NCBI RefSeq assembly: GCF_032362555.1 | Contig: NC_083520.1 | Location: 4,154,001 to 4,218,000 of the forward strand | DNA from: Amyelois transitella | Taxonomy: Eukaryota > Arthropoda > Insecta > Lepidoptera > Pyralidae | Direction: 5' to 3' | DNA length: 64,000 bases | Shown: positions 11,204 to 22,216 of the stretch, in pieces | Layout: the number at the start of each line of letters is the position of its first letter | Position numbering within the stretch: position 1 is the first letter of the stretch | Notes under the pieces: generated by a model | What the model saw: only the letters and a program-made list of their open reading frames with translations | Told to the model about the DNA's origin: nothing | Databases searched by the model: none | Translations under genes and position numbers: made by a program

Positions 11204-11958
11204 GTGACGCTTGAACAAACAGATAAACTTAATAATAACCTACAAAATACTATAGCAGAAAAACTAACCAAATATATTGAATTAAAGGAAGAAATTAGTA
11301 GAATCTGGCACCTTCAAAAAGTAACCATGGTACCTATAGTTCTCTCTTCAACTGGAATTATACCGAAACAACTACATCAATCACTCAGAACTTTGAACCT
11401 ATCACCTATAACGAAATTTTCTCCGACGAGAAAGACGTTATTATACATATGTATGTCAGTGTGTATGTATGTAAATAAGGTAGACTCATAAAAATGGGAG
11501 TGTACTTTTAGGCGATGAGTTTAGCTCCTGGCAGCTCTCCCTCATCTCAATTCCGTCATAATGCTATCCAAATAAACATGGCCTTGAGTCCTGTAACTCC
11601 ATCAATACTCACACAATTCGAAGGCTTAGTCGGTTGGATCTGTCTATTGCGCAAGATATAGAAATTGTTAAACTTTGAACCTATCACCTATAACCTCCTC
11701 CAAAAAGCAGCTATCTTAAACACATGCCGTATTGTTAGAAAGTTCTTGCAGACAGACTCTCAAACTATCCCTCGTACATCAATCACATTCCCAAACCTAC
11801 ATTCCAATCTCACACGACATTCACAGAACCTTTCGAGCGAATATGCAAGCCCACAAACACCCTAACAAATACCAAGACCCTGATAACATTAATGAAGTAA
11901 GAGTAAATATAGATAATGACCTCCCTGATATACCATACACTTGGCTTAGACCAGTGTA
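11204..11958 (+). pseudogene. 3' end of a non-LTR retrotransposon polyprotein, interrupted by an insertion
   Basis: The first half reads EKLTKYIELKEEISRIW...VPIVLSSTGIIPKQLHQSL. The second half, after the insertion, reads LLQKAAILNTCRIVRKFL. I recognise these as the conserved C-terminal tail of lepidopteran LINE open reading frames. The frame is split at 11413-11670 by the 258-bp element. The 24 bases AACTTTGAACCTATCACC.. (11389-11412) recur at 11671-11694, which is a target-site duplication. The second half continues to a stop at about 11957. The 5' part of the element is missing. Confidence 0.6.
11413..11670 (+). mobile_element. 258-bp dispersed element, copy 2, with 24-bp target duplication
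   Basis: By eye it is identical to 9953-10210 over its whole length. Directly repeated 24-mers (11389-11412 and 11671-11694) bracket it exactly, which shows insertion into the retrotransposon reading frame. The identity implies recent movement or gene conversion. Confidence 0.8.
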
Positions 11959-12792
11959 AAACAGTACATCGGTTTTTTCAAAAAGAAAACCGAGAAAAGA
12001 AAATTAAAAAAATATATGTATAATTTTTGTCGGGCCTAAAGTCCCTGCTCTTTCTTTTTTATAGTATATTCTTATAAAGTATTTATATACTCTAACTTAT
12101 TCATTGAGGGAAATTACCGAGTGTTTTTTATTTACGCGCACGAAGCCGCGGGCGAATTCTTGTGCTTAGAATAAATTGAGTTGAGCAACTTTAGTTCTGC
12201 TAATAGAGGCTACTGATTTATACAAATGCAAAGGATTAGAACAGCTTATCTAGAACTACTTTATCAAGTAGTTAGATATTATCGAATTCCCGAAACTGCT
12301 AGCGGAAATAAGTACCACATAATATATTAGATATCCATTGATAATCCTCAATCGATAACGTCTAATTATACATATATGTTGCAGACGAATATAAGCTAAT
12401 CTATATATGACAAAACAGCCTAAATTTTCTACACGTGATTGTTGAATTACACTCAAACCAATACAACTTTGGATAGATTTTTGAATATTAGGTATATGGA
12501 AATTGCTATAACACTTTTTTGGTTATGCCTCTTTGAGTAATATTTAAATGTCTTCTATATAACGTTCTCAACAGTCAATTGCCTCTTGACTACCTCAAAT
12601 TCGACTTTAAATATTCAGGTTCTGCCCACGATACGAGGCCTGCGTTCTTCGAATAACTTAACTCAAACTACTCCTCTTCATCGTTCTAGCCTTTACTCTC
12701 ACGTTGTCTCTCCCACACTCAAGTCCACCCGTTGTACTCGTATCAACGTTGATTGTACAATAAAGTTTCTTCTTCTTGCGTCGTAAACCTCA
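11959..12792. other. Spacer, no gene recognised
   Basis: AT-rich DNA that includes the probable 3' tail of the retrotransposon fragment (GGGCCTAAAGTCCCTGCTC near 12031) and a Helitron-like CGCGCACGAAGCCGCGGGCGAA piece near 12133. Short reading frames at 12256-12456 and 12586-12786 show no domain features. Confidence 0.4.
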
Positions 12793-13320
12793 TTACTGAG
12801 GGTCGTGAACTCCCCGGAGACAAGTCAGTTTAGAGCGCACTACGTCTCTCCACCTTGCCCGGTCCTTAGCGGTGTGGAGCGCCTCATGTAGGTCCTTATC
12901 CAGAGTCGAACGTATTTGGTCAGTCCATCTAAGTGGGCTACGTCCCCTTGATCGTTTCCCCTCTACCTTGCCGGTGATCATCAGCTGTTCCAAATTGTCG
13001 CCATCTTTGCGGGCTATGTGGCCAAAAAATTCCAGGATTCTTCGTAAACAGATGGTGGAAAGCCTAGTTTGGATGTTGAGTTCACGAAGAATAGACCTGT
13101 TTGTGCGAAATGCAGTCCATGGAATCTGGAGCATCTTTCTCCAGCACCACATCTCGAAAGCATCAATGCGGTTACGATCTGCTTGTTTTATAGTCCATGT
13201 TTCGGAGCCATAGCTAAAGATGCTAAATACTAAAGTGGTCACTAGCGAGATCTTCGTCTTCCGAGATATGTTGCGATCCTTCCAGATTCTTTCCAGCTGA
13301 GACATTGCATTTTTGGCCAT
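12793..13320 (-). pseudogene. 5'-truncated endonuclease/reverse transcriptase (RTE-like LINE) C-terminal fragment
   Basis: A 175-residue open frame carries the characteristic tail of insect endonuclease-reverse transcriptases. It shows YGSETWTIKQADRNRIDAFE, WCWRKML.IPW, RILEFFGHIARK, TGKVEGKRSRGRSPLRW and ALHTAKDRARWR. The polymerase and endonuclease domains that should precede it are absent, so this is the usual 5' truncation of a dead LINE copy. Assignment to the RTE group rests on motif memory. Confidence 0.8.
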
Positions 13321-13399
13321 GCCAATGCCAATAAAGTTTAAATAAATAAATATATTTTCTACATTTGTTACTTTGCCAGTAAGGAACTATATCATTTTA

Positions 13400-13612
13400 T
13401 TCGTTTTCTCACTCCATCTCTTTTCCATAGATGTCGTAAAAAGACTAGGCTAATACATTTGAAATTCTTCTTTTAGGCGATTGGCTAGCAACCTGTCACT
13501 ATTTGAATCTCGACTTTATCATTTGGCATAAGCTGAACCATTCAGTCTTTCCAAGACTGTTGGCTCTGTCTATATCGTAAGGAATAAAGAGGTGGTTATA
13601 TGTTTGTATGTT
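13400..13612 (-). repeat. Family-1 SINE copy
   Basis: Ordered blocks in minus orientation: CTCCATCTCTTTTCCATAGATGTCGTAAAAAG, TTAGGCGATTGGCTAGCAACCTGTCACTATTTGAATCTC, CATTCAGTCTTTCCAAGACTGTTGGCTCTGTC and a TATGTTTGTATG end. Confidence 0.8.
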
Positions 13613-13777
13613 GTTTTTATTTTAATTCAAAGGATTTATTCATGAGGTCTACACATACTAATCAGGTCAAGGTCTGTTAAATGGGAATATGGAGAAAATC
13701 TTTTATTTTATCAATTTACTTTCAAGTTTTTTTTATTATTTACCATTCCGTATAGGCAGACAAAAGTCACACATAAT

Positions 13778-14000
13778 TTTTCGACACCAATAGAAAAAAG
13801 GATAGGGCCACTCCATCTCTTTTCCATGGATATCGTTAAAGGCGACTAAAGGATAGCCTTGTAAATTTAGGCTTCTTCTTTTAGGCGATGGACTAGCAAC
13901 CTTCAGTATTTGAATCTTAACTAAACAGCTTAACGTGGCCTATCAGCCTGTTGCTCTGTCTTCCTCGCCGGGGATATGGACTTGGATTAATGTATACATC
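13778..14000 (-). repeat. Family-1 SINE copy
   Basis: It begins in CGACACCAATAGAAAAAAGG, then CCACTCCATCTCTTTTCCATGG, GGCGATGGACTAGCAACC, AACGTGGCCTATCAG and GGGGATATGGAC. Parts of the middle are deleted. It lies 170 bp from the previous copy in the same orientation. Confidence 0.8.
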
Positions 14001-14190
14001 AATAAGCATACACGTTTCTATGTACAATTATTCGGCGAAAAATCAAATTATATCTTCAACAAATACTTGCTGTCATTTTATGATAAAACTATCAATAATT
14101 CTTACAATCTGTGCACAGATAGATAGTGAAAGATAATGTTAATCGTTACGTGGAATATACACCTAAGACTTATATAGGTACATAAAAAAA

Positions 14191-14330
14191 TCCGTGTGGT
14201 TTCCGGCACCAAAAAAAGAATAGGACCACTTCATCTCTTTCCCATGGATGTTATAAAAGGCTAAAAAAATTTTTTTAAGCAATGAGCTAGCAGCTTTTCG
14301 CTTTTTAAATCTCAATTCTGTTAAATACAA
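14191..14330 (-). repeat. Family-1 SINE copy, truncated
   Basis: It starts TCCGTGTGGTTTCCGGCACC, then AATAGGACCACTTCATCTCTTTCCCATGGATG, AAGCAATGAGCTAGCAGC and AATCTCAATTCTGTTA. It stops there and lacks the promoter-proximal half. Confidence 0.75.
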
Positions 14331-14962
14331 ACATTTAATATAATTTTTAACAAATTACAGTTAAAAAATAACTTTGTTTAATATTTATTAATCTACGGTC
14401 ATTATCTGCCAAAAACATAACAGTAGGCAGTTCTATTACTGAATATAGTACCTGGTTGACCGGTAAAGGTCAGAAAAACATAAAAAATTGTAAAAAAAGC
14501 AATACAAGCCTTGGTTCTTTTAAACAGAAATCAAAAGACTGTATTCTGATGCATCTTACACTTAGTGTATAAAATATTTTTGTATGTATATTATATTTAT
14601 AAGTAATTATTATAGTGCATCCTCAATGCTTTTATTTGCGCTGCCTTTTTGAGTTCGGATATTTCTATTTTAATTTTGTTTTACTAGAATTAATGAATTA
14701 ATTCACACGGCTGAAATGAATTGATTAATTAAGTAATTCCAGGAACTATATTGCATCATATTTTTTTGAGCAATAAAGAGTTTACAAAACAAAACTCCAC
14801 CGAAAATAAGAAAAACAATAACTGGCGAAACGACTTCGGGTAAAAATATAGGAAAACCGAGTTTTCCTGGACGTGGGACCCAAAGTGAGTACAAATATAT
14901 ACACATATATATAATGTTAATATAACATAAATTAATAATGTATTTAGCTTGTAATTTAGAAT

Positions 14963-15001
<39 letters not shown>

Positions 15002-16004
15002 TATTATTATTATAAAATAATTAATATTAGTTTAAATTATTTAATTAGGTATATTTATTATTAGTACTTTTCTGTTTAATTATAAACAATTGTATGTAAT
15101 ATTTATAAACAAATAAAATGATTCTCTTACTAAAAAAAAAAAAAATAAATTAATACACTTGGTACTTTCGAAGTGAAGCCCCTGGTCCGCTGGTTCATTT
15201 TGTATCATTTGGCAAAAAAAAAACAGTTGGCCATGATGGACAGCGAAACCTTAAGCGAATTTTCATTACAAAATTGCCAATGAAATATAATATTGCCGAT
15301 AAATAAAAAGAGAACATTATTTTCTTTACCAACGGTATATTTTGTTTACTAAAACTTTTAATGAATGACATTGCATTTTCAGATTTTTTATGTTAATATT
15401 TTTTTTATTTCAGTTATAATATACTTCATGGTACTGGTACCTATTTAAAGCAATAGGAAGTCTTCGATTACCGGCATTGCCGTTAAATATCTACATACTT
15501 ACCAACAGACAAACTCTGTTCTGTCTGCGTGCCAACTCACGACTTTTTGAACAAAGCATACATAACAGCTTAACAGCTACAGGTAGTAGTAACAGTGCAA
15601 AAAAAGACGGTTTTTAAAATAAATGTGCACTAACCAAACATGACTCTAGAAATGAAACTATAGGAAACCGAAATACAACGTTCTACCAAATGGGAAATTC
15701 TTGTTGCCATAGTACCTTAAAAATTACGACAGTTTTCATTCTTAAGATTATGTGGTCGAATGACAAAAAAGAGCCCTTGATGTTCGTCCATATGTTACAG
15801 TTATTTTATTCGGATTTAAAGTTTTTACAAGATACATGTATTCAATGAACTAATATAAAAATGAGCGGTGTGATTTCAAAATAAAGAATTACTAAGTACA
15901 TATAACTGAGGGATGAAATGAAAAGAATCTTTGCGGAAATAAGGTCTTTCTTTCTGAGATAAGGAAATAGCCAAAATAGTGTTTTATTACGCTGATAATA
16001 GTGT
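14331..16004. other. Spacer, last part: no gene recognised
   Basis: AT-rich DNA. It contains a 35-base T homopolymer at 14965-14999, which may be a retroposon tail, and an A-run at about 15131. Reading frames here are short and featureless. Confidence 0.4.
14965..14999. repeat. Poly(T) tract, 35 bases
   Basis: An uninterrupted run of 35 T followed by ATTATTATTATTATA. It fits the reverse complement of a retroposon poly(A) tail or a simple-sequence tract. Confidence 0.9.
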
Positions 16005-16316
16005 TTAATTTTGCCACATTGGTACTTTACCTGTCAGTTAGCTCAAATGATTTAATTTTACTAGATGATGTAAGCTCTCAGCTTATGGGTAGTTTCCCAA
16101 AGATTATTAGCGCAACTAGGCTCTTATCAACCTATCGTCTTTGCTTTTATACGGAAAGATAAACTGTGTTAAATCGATTTCTCAGTAAGCATTACATATT
16201 AAAAACAAAATTTAATTAAAATCATTATCAAATTATTAACATATATGTTCTTTAGATTACAACTTAATTCAACATCCTATAAAGTAACTAATATTATAAA
16301 TATCCGATACATACGT

Positions 16317-16323
16317 TATATAG
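16317..16323 (+). promoter_or_regulatory. Putative TATA box of the short mucin-LU gene
   Basis: TATATAG preceded by CGT and followed by CCTACGATTA, 168 bp upstream of the ATG. It is conserved at the matching position of the mirror gene. Confidence 0.45.
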
Positions 16324-16484
16324 CCTACGATTAGGTGACGTGGAGGCTTGCATCTATCTATCCCTTTATCACAATTTTGTTGAGATAATGGTGTAATATA
16401 AAATTACTATCAAACTCTTTAGCTGCATTGGTGCTCGTGATATCACGCGTGGTTGAAATCCAATTAGTGCCCACTAGAAAAAAA

Positions 16485-19217
16485 ATGTTCAGTGTTAAAA
16501 TTAAGTACGTTTTCTGGACAGTTACTGTCTTAGCAGTCATCAGTAAACATAATTGTAAGTTATTTAGATGATTATATTAAATTGTCAAAAAAATGCGCAA
16601 AAAATAATTTTTTGTGCATGTTTTATACGCTTTAAGGTTAATATTGAAACTATCCCACGTCTCAATACTAATTTATTCAAACCATTTTTTACCAAACGAA
16701 TATATGTTTGTAAGTTCAAAATAACAAATTGCGATTGATTTTTTTTTCATTTTTTTTTATTTAAGTATCGTATAACTATTTTTCACAACTTATTAAAAAA
16801 ATAAAGTAGACTTCTACAATATAAAAAAACTGAATATTGTTTTTATATGTTTGAATGACCAGCAGTATTTTTTTTCAATCCTATCTTATGAATTAACAGT
16901 TTAAAAGAAAATAAACTTCTCCCACTACTCATTCAGTTAAAAAAACAATGAATACATACCATGAACAGTGTATTATAACAATAATAGAAAAAGTTAAAGA
17001 AGAGAAATATATGCCGTGGGAACCACACCATACATTTCTCTTTGTTTTGTTTGTATATAAGAGAAATATATAAGTCATAAAGATAAATTTACCGCAGGTC
17101 AAAGTACTTTCCATACTTGAAAAGTTAATTATTTTTCTGAAGTGATTTATAAAACTGCTAGGGGACACGCATCACTCCGCCCGCTTAAAATAAACAAGTC
17201 CGTTAACTCCCGTTAACTAAGGAATTTCGGGAAATACCCACTTAGTGCTCCCCTGGACTACATAAAAAACCTCCATGACCAATTTCAAATCTCTAGACTA
17301 GACCCAGCGGCATCAATTGTGCGTTTATATGTCAGTCAATCAGTTAGTCAGTGTTCCCTTTTGTACATTATTTATATTTAGATATGAATATTTTGTTATT
17401 ACATCTCTTTTTAGAGTTGCATAGCCATAGGTAAAAATATCTTTTATTCATATCATAGATTTTAGTAAAAACTTAAAATGGAAGTTTTTTGATAAATTAG
17501 TAGTAATTAGTACGTGAATTTTACGCAGTGGAAGCAAGATTACTAGTGGCTAATAGATCGGCAATGAAGTCTTATTTTAACTAAAACTCATATCAGTGTG
17601 TAACAAAACGGGAGTCAGTGACACAACTATACACGACAGATTTGCTATGAAAAATTACTTAAAAGTTATGATTAGGGCATAAAGAAATATGTACAGATAA
17701 ATTACAAAGGTAGTGCTGGACTCAAAATTATTTTAAAATTTTTGTAATGAGGTACTAAATAAACGATACTAACTATATTTGATACATATTATTATTTTTT
17801 CACCATGATGCGAGACCATGTGTTTCCAAGTCAGAAACCCTACCGCTACCTACATGGCCCCACCGAAGAATATTGAACAATCCAGCAACATTTATCTTGA
17901 CGACATTTTAATTACAATTGAGATCAATTCGAACAAATAAATTTCAAATTCAATTATCATTCTTTGCAGCCGACGCGGTAAGATGTTACGTTTGTCGTGG
18001 ATGTCAAAGCGGAGACTTAACAGAAGATCATGCTCGAACTTGTCCACCACGTACCCCGCCTACAGTCCCCCCGACTGAGGAACCCACAACTACAGATGAA
18101 CCCATAACAGATTCTCCATCAACTGAAGGGCCTGTCACTGAGGAAGTTACTACTGAAGCATCTACTACGGATTCTTCTACCACTAATGGTTCTACTACTG
18201 ATAGTTCTACCACTGATGGTTCTACCACTGATGGTTCTACCACTGATGGTTCCACCACTGATGGTTCTACCACTGATGGTTCTACCACTGATGGTTCTAC
18301 CACTGATGGTTCTACCACTGATGGTTCCACCACTGATGGTTCTACCACTGATGGTTCTACCACTGATGGTTCTACCACTGATGGTTCTACCACTGATGGT
18401 TCTACCACTGATGGTTATACCACTGATAGTTCTACTACTGATGCTTCCACCATTGATGGTTCTACCACTGAAGAATCTACTACTGAAACATCTACTACTG
18501 AAACATCTACCACTGAAGTATCTACGAGTGACGCCTCTACTATTGAAAATTCTGTTAATCCAGGACCATCTAATGTGAATCCATTTTACGAAGTAATAAA
18601 CTATAGAAGATCAAAAAGAAATGCGGGTGATGAAATTGAACCGCGCTGTTTTGTAACGTATTTTGAAGGTAAGATGTCTTGATTTTTCTTGAAAGTATTC
18701 TTAATGTTTATCATTGGAAAGGTGATAATACTTATACATACATACATCACGTCTTTATTCCTTACTACAGTCTTGAAAAGACTGAAAGCCTGAAAGCCAC
18801 AAGAAATTTAGCTAGATGCCTAAATGGTGGAATTGAGATTCAAATAGTATGCTAAACAACTAAGGGACTAAAACAGGATGCTAAAACACAGCAGAAAATA
18901 AAAATCCCAATCCCAAATTCGTTAAAAAAATTCTTGACTGACTTTCATGAACACCAGACACACAAGCATGAAAAGCTAATAATTGCAGTAAAATTAACTA
19001 ACATTATTATTTCACAGTCAATGGTGAGTCTGACGTGATCCGTGGCTGCGCATACGCCGACGATAATGCTGAGACCCGTTGCAATGAAGCTATAGGTAAT
19101 CCTAATGCCCAGATCGAAAACTGCAGGGTGTGTGAAGGAGAACTTTGCAATTCTTCAGCAAGAGCTGCAGTAGGCTTCCTTATTATGTTTGTCAGTTTAA
19201 TAGTACATTTAAGTTAA
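16485..19217 (+). CDS. Short mucin-insert LU protein (Ly6/uPAR domain split by a ~201-residue Thr/Ser/Asp repeat)
   Basis: Exons 16485-16554, 17970-18668 and 19018-19217 (70+699+200 nt) encode 322 residues with phase-1 introns. The leader is [20 protein letters not shown]. Cysteines 1-4 are at 29, 32, 35 and 48 ([13 protein letters not shown]). Residues 49-249 are the insert: a PPTEEPTTT-rich start, about 25 repeat units dominated by TTDGS, a TEE/TET-rich end, and then [18 protein letters not shown] with cysteine 5 at 250. Exon 3 supplies RGC, TRC, ENC, RVC, LCNSS and a hydrophobic tail ([14 protein letters not shown]) for GPI attachment. Every LU cysteine is kept despite the insert. I infer a mucin-like surface protein; no orthologue name is known to me. 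Confidence 0.88.
18150..18545 (+). repeat. 15-bp coding minisatellite (TTDGS) in exon 2
   Basis: About 25 units of ACCACTGATGGTTCT, nearly homogeneous between 18195 and 18415, with degenerate ACTGAAACATCTACT-type units after that. It is the homologue of the array at 3180-5965 and about seven times shorter. Confidence 0.95.
18735..18885 (+). repeat. Family-1 SINE fragment inside intron 2 of the short mucin-LU gene
   Basis: TACATACATACATCACGTCT, CAGTCTTGAAAAGACTGAAAG and GGAATTGAGATTCAAATAGT are in order, with several internal deletions. It occupies the same intron as the fragment at 2918-3015. Confidence 0.7.
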
Positions 19218-21237
19218 ATCACAATTAGCTTCAATAATATGGTCTCAGAGATTACCTTAGTTAGATTGTAAATTATTTATAAGTGTTGTTATTTGAAGTT
19301 AATTTGTTTTTGTGTCAACGAATAACTAAACTAACAAAAGTCATTATGGAAGCGAAGCGATGTATCAAAGTATTTTGGGCCTGTTATATTGATTGTTTTT
19401 GTGTGAACTTTTTAATTGAATCCTTCCTTCCTTCCAATGACCAAGCTATAAACTTGTACGAGTATATCATGAGATTACTAAGGAATCTACGCAGACGATG
19501 TAACAAAGTTTGAACAGTTAACAAATCCGTATCAATCATAACTACGAGTGACGAATACAGAGCCTGCTTCATATTTTTAGAACATATTTATTTACTTCAT
19601 ACCTTCTAAGGTTTACCTTAATAACATGTAAGTAAAATCAAATATGTATATGCTGAAATATTTATGATATAAATACAGTGCTTATTGATTGCTTTCAGTA
19701 ATAAAATGCAATAAAAATAACGTTGCCTGATTAATCGATAAAATTGGCGGAAAACTGTATTTTTATTGTTACTCAATGATCAATATTAAAGATATCTAAT
19801 CTAAGCACGGTTTGATTACAAATGATTATATTTTAATTAAACTTTTGTTTAATATTGTATGTTATATTTAGGCATTACCTATATCCGTTATAGGTGATAA
19901 AATTATGTGATAGTAAGAGTACAGTAATTGGTGGAAAAGTATAAATTTTAACCTTTGGATAGAAACAAATATCTGTGATTAGAAGGAATGTAGTAAATCA
20001 TAGATTTAATAAATATAAATTATGATCTTGCAATATAACGTTTTATAGTAGTTTATATTTGAATAATCAGTTCCTAACATCTTTTGCTTTCTAATTATTA
20101 TTACGGAAATTTTAAATACTGGTAACGAATAGCATATTCTGTTATAGTACTTCAGTATATGAATGTATATAATAATACTATGTATATATTTATAGAATTA
20201 CATATATATGGCTGTGTTTGGATCTTAGTCGAAGGGCTTCCTCACATAAGATGCCAAATGTACCTACGTGATAATCAGTATAATTAATAAGTGGTAAATA
20301 TTACCACTACTATGACATGTAAATGATTTAATTTTATTGTTGGGGTAGTAGAACAAAATAAAGTTTTTTTTTTTACTGATGACTTTAATTATTTTCCTGA
20401 AAGAAATATCAATAAATCATATCATCCATCTCGGTCTATTGATCCATATTAAGTTCCATAAATGAAAATTAATTTGTTATCGTAAGAAAACTATCTAAAA
20501 TTAAAATAATGCCAAAAAATAAAAAAGCATCATTCAGGTTTTGCGGTTATGTGACTTACTAAGTACTACTTCCTCTAAATATTGTAGAAAGCGACTAAAG
20601 AAGAAAATTAAAAACAAGTTCTGTATCAAAAAATTCAGATCGTTGGTTTTAGCAAATCATGTCACATGAAAATTATCTCTTACATGTAAAATAAGAGCAG
20701 CCTCAAGGCGAATCCCGAGTTTTAAAACCAACGGCTGAGATTGCAATGGGAATTATTTAGAAAGTATCCAACGAGAAACATAATAATACACAAGACTTTA
20801 TCACATACCGCTTAGACAGAGCCAATATACGAGTAGTATATGTTTAGGTTCGGTTTTTTTTTTTCAAAACCAGAACAGCGTAAAAGAACCAATTTGAATA
20901 GTTCGACCATATTAATGCTTGTGACTGTACAAGATAAAGTAACGCCCAAAAAGATTAAAAAATCCTTCCGATGTCCAAAAATACTGTAAATAAATGATTA
21001 AACAATCATTACCTACATTTTGGCTATCTTTTGTCATTAAATCGTAAAAATATTCGCGATAAAGCCTGGCTTAGTGAACTTTTATCAGCTAACACGTCTG
21101 TTGAAAGATTAGTTTGATCACAGATTAGGTACCTAAGTAGGTATATTAAGTTATGACTTAGGGTGAGGAAAAAAAATGAGAATACCTACCAGTAAAAGCA
21201 GGTAGGATCAAACTTTATATACATATATATATGTATA

Positions 21238-21478
21238 ATGCCGTGTCCTTCCCGGCACAAAAACAAAATAGAATAGGACCACTCCATTTCTTTCTCATGG
21301 ATGTCGTAAAAGGCGACTAAGGGATAGGCTTATAAACTTGCGATTCTTTTTTTAGGCAATGGGCAAGCAACCTGTCCCAATTCGAACAAACAGCTACACG
21401 TGGCCTTTCTGTCTTTTTAAGACTGCTGGCTATGTCTACACCGCAAGGGATATAGACGTGACTATACGTATATATGTA
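21238..21478 (-). repeat. Family-1 SINE copy, nearly full length
   Basis: It runs from TGCCGTGTCCTTCCCGGCAC through AATAGGACCACTCCATTTCTT, GGCAATGGGCAAGCAACCTGTC and CTGTCTACACCGCAAGGGAT to GACGTGACTATACGTATATATG. Confidence 0.85.
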
Positions 21479-21967
21479 TTTTAAGTTATTAAACTAAAAT
21501 TTTAATTCGTGTGAGGTATCACAGCAGAGTTTGCGGAGTTCTGACGGGAGTTGCTTCGAGTAAAAACATGACTAACCCTATGTAGTATCGACTGAGAGGC
21601 AAGGTTACCACAATTATCTATCAGTCAACCTTTATATACTTACCTACCTACTAGTTCTATACTAGTCATGATATTCAAATCGTATTATTTTATCGAATGT
21701 TATTAATTTAAACGTGAGAAATAAATGCTTTTTATATTATAAGGTCACGCTAATATTATAAGGTATTGTTTTGAATAACGTTTTTTGAAATGACATGACT
21801 ACATATATATATATATATATTATAAGTCATATCACGCTTCTTTCCCTTTACTAATTTCTAAAAAATAGCTATGTCTGGATCTCACATCCTAGCCAAAGGA
21901 AAGTTCCTATAATTACGGTAGCATTGCCGCGCACTATACTATAAAGAAATATAGGATTACCGCTATT

Positions 21968-22216
21968 ACATACATACATAAAGTCACGTCTATGTCCCAT
22001 ACGGGGTAGACAGAGCCAACAGTCTTAAAAAGACTGAAAGATTCAGCTGTATCGCTTTATGGTTGAATTGAGATTCAAATAGTGACAGGTTGCCATCGCC
22101 TATACGAGGAATCCCAAGTTTATAAGTCTATCCCTTAGTCCCCTTTTACGACATCCATGGAAAAGATATGTACCTAGTGATTCTAGTCTAAAGTGTCGGA
22201 AACCACACGGCATTTG
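21968..22216 (+). repeat. Family-1 SINE copy, nearly full length
   Basis: TACATACATACATAAAGTCACGTCTATG, GGGGTAGACAGAGCCAACAGTC, ATTGAGATTCAAATAGTGACAGG, CCATCGCCTATACGAGGAATCCC and a CCACACGGCA end are all present. Confidence 0.85.

Larger units (their letters stand above)
16005..20343. repeat. Right arm of large imperfect inverted repeat (pairs with 1155-7800)
   Basis: This is the mirror image of 1155-7800. The pairing is readable at the promoter (GTTATATAGCCTACGATTA), 5' UTR (CTCGTGATATCACGCGTGGT), all three coding exons, 3' flank (GGTCTCAGAGATTACCTTAG), AAACGGTTTGATTACAA-type region and outer end. The two arms are diverged, so the duplication is not very recent. Confidence 0.85.

Noticed and set aside
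9953-11670. LTR retrotransposon with 258-bp LTRs
   Set aside because: The identical copies lack TG...CA ends, a primer-binding site and a polypurine tract. The DNA between them holds a LINE tail rather than gag/pol. The second copy has its own target duplication.
12872-13213. 113-codon plus-strand frame
   Set aside because: It is antisense to the clearly recognisable retrotransposon fragment at 12793-13320.
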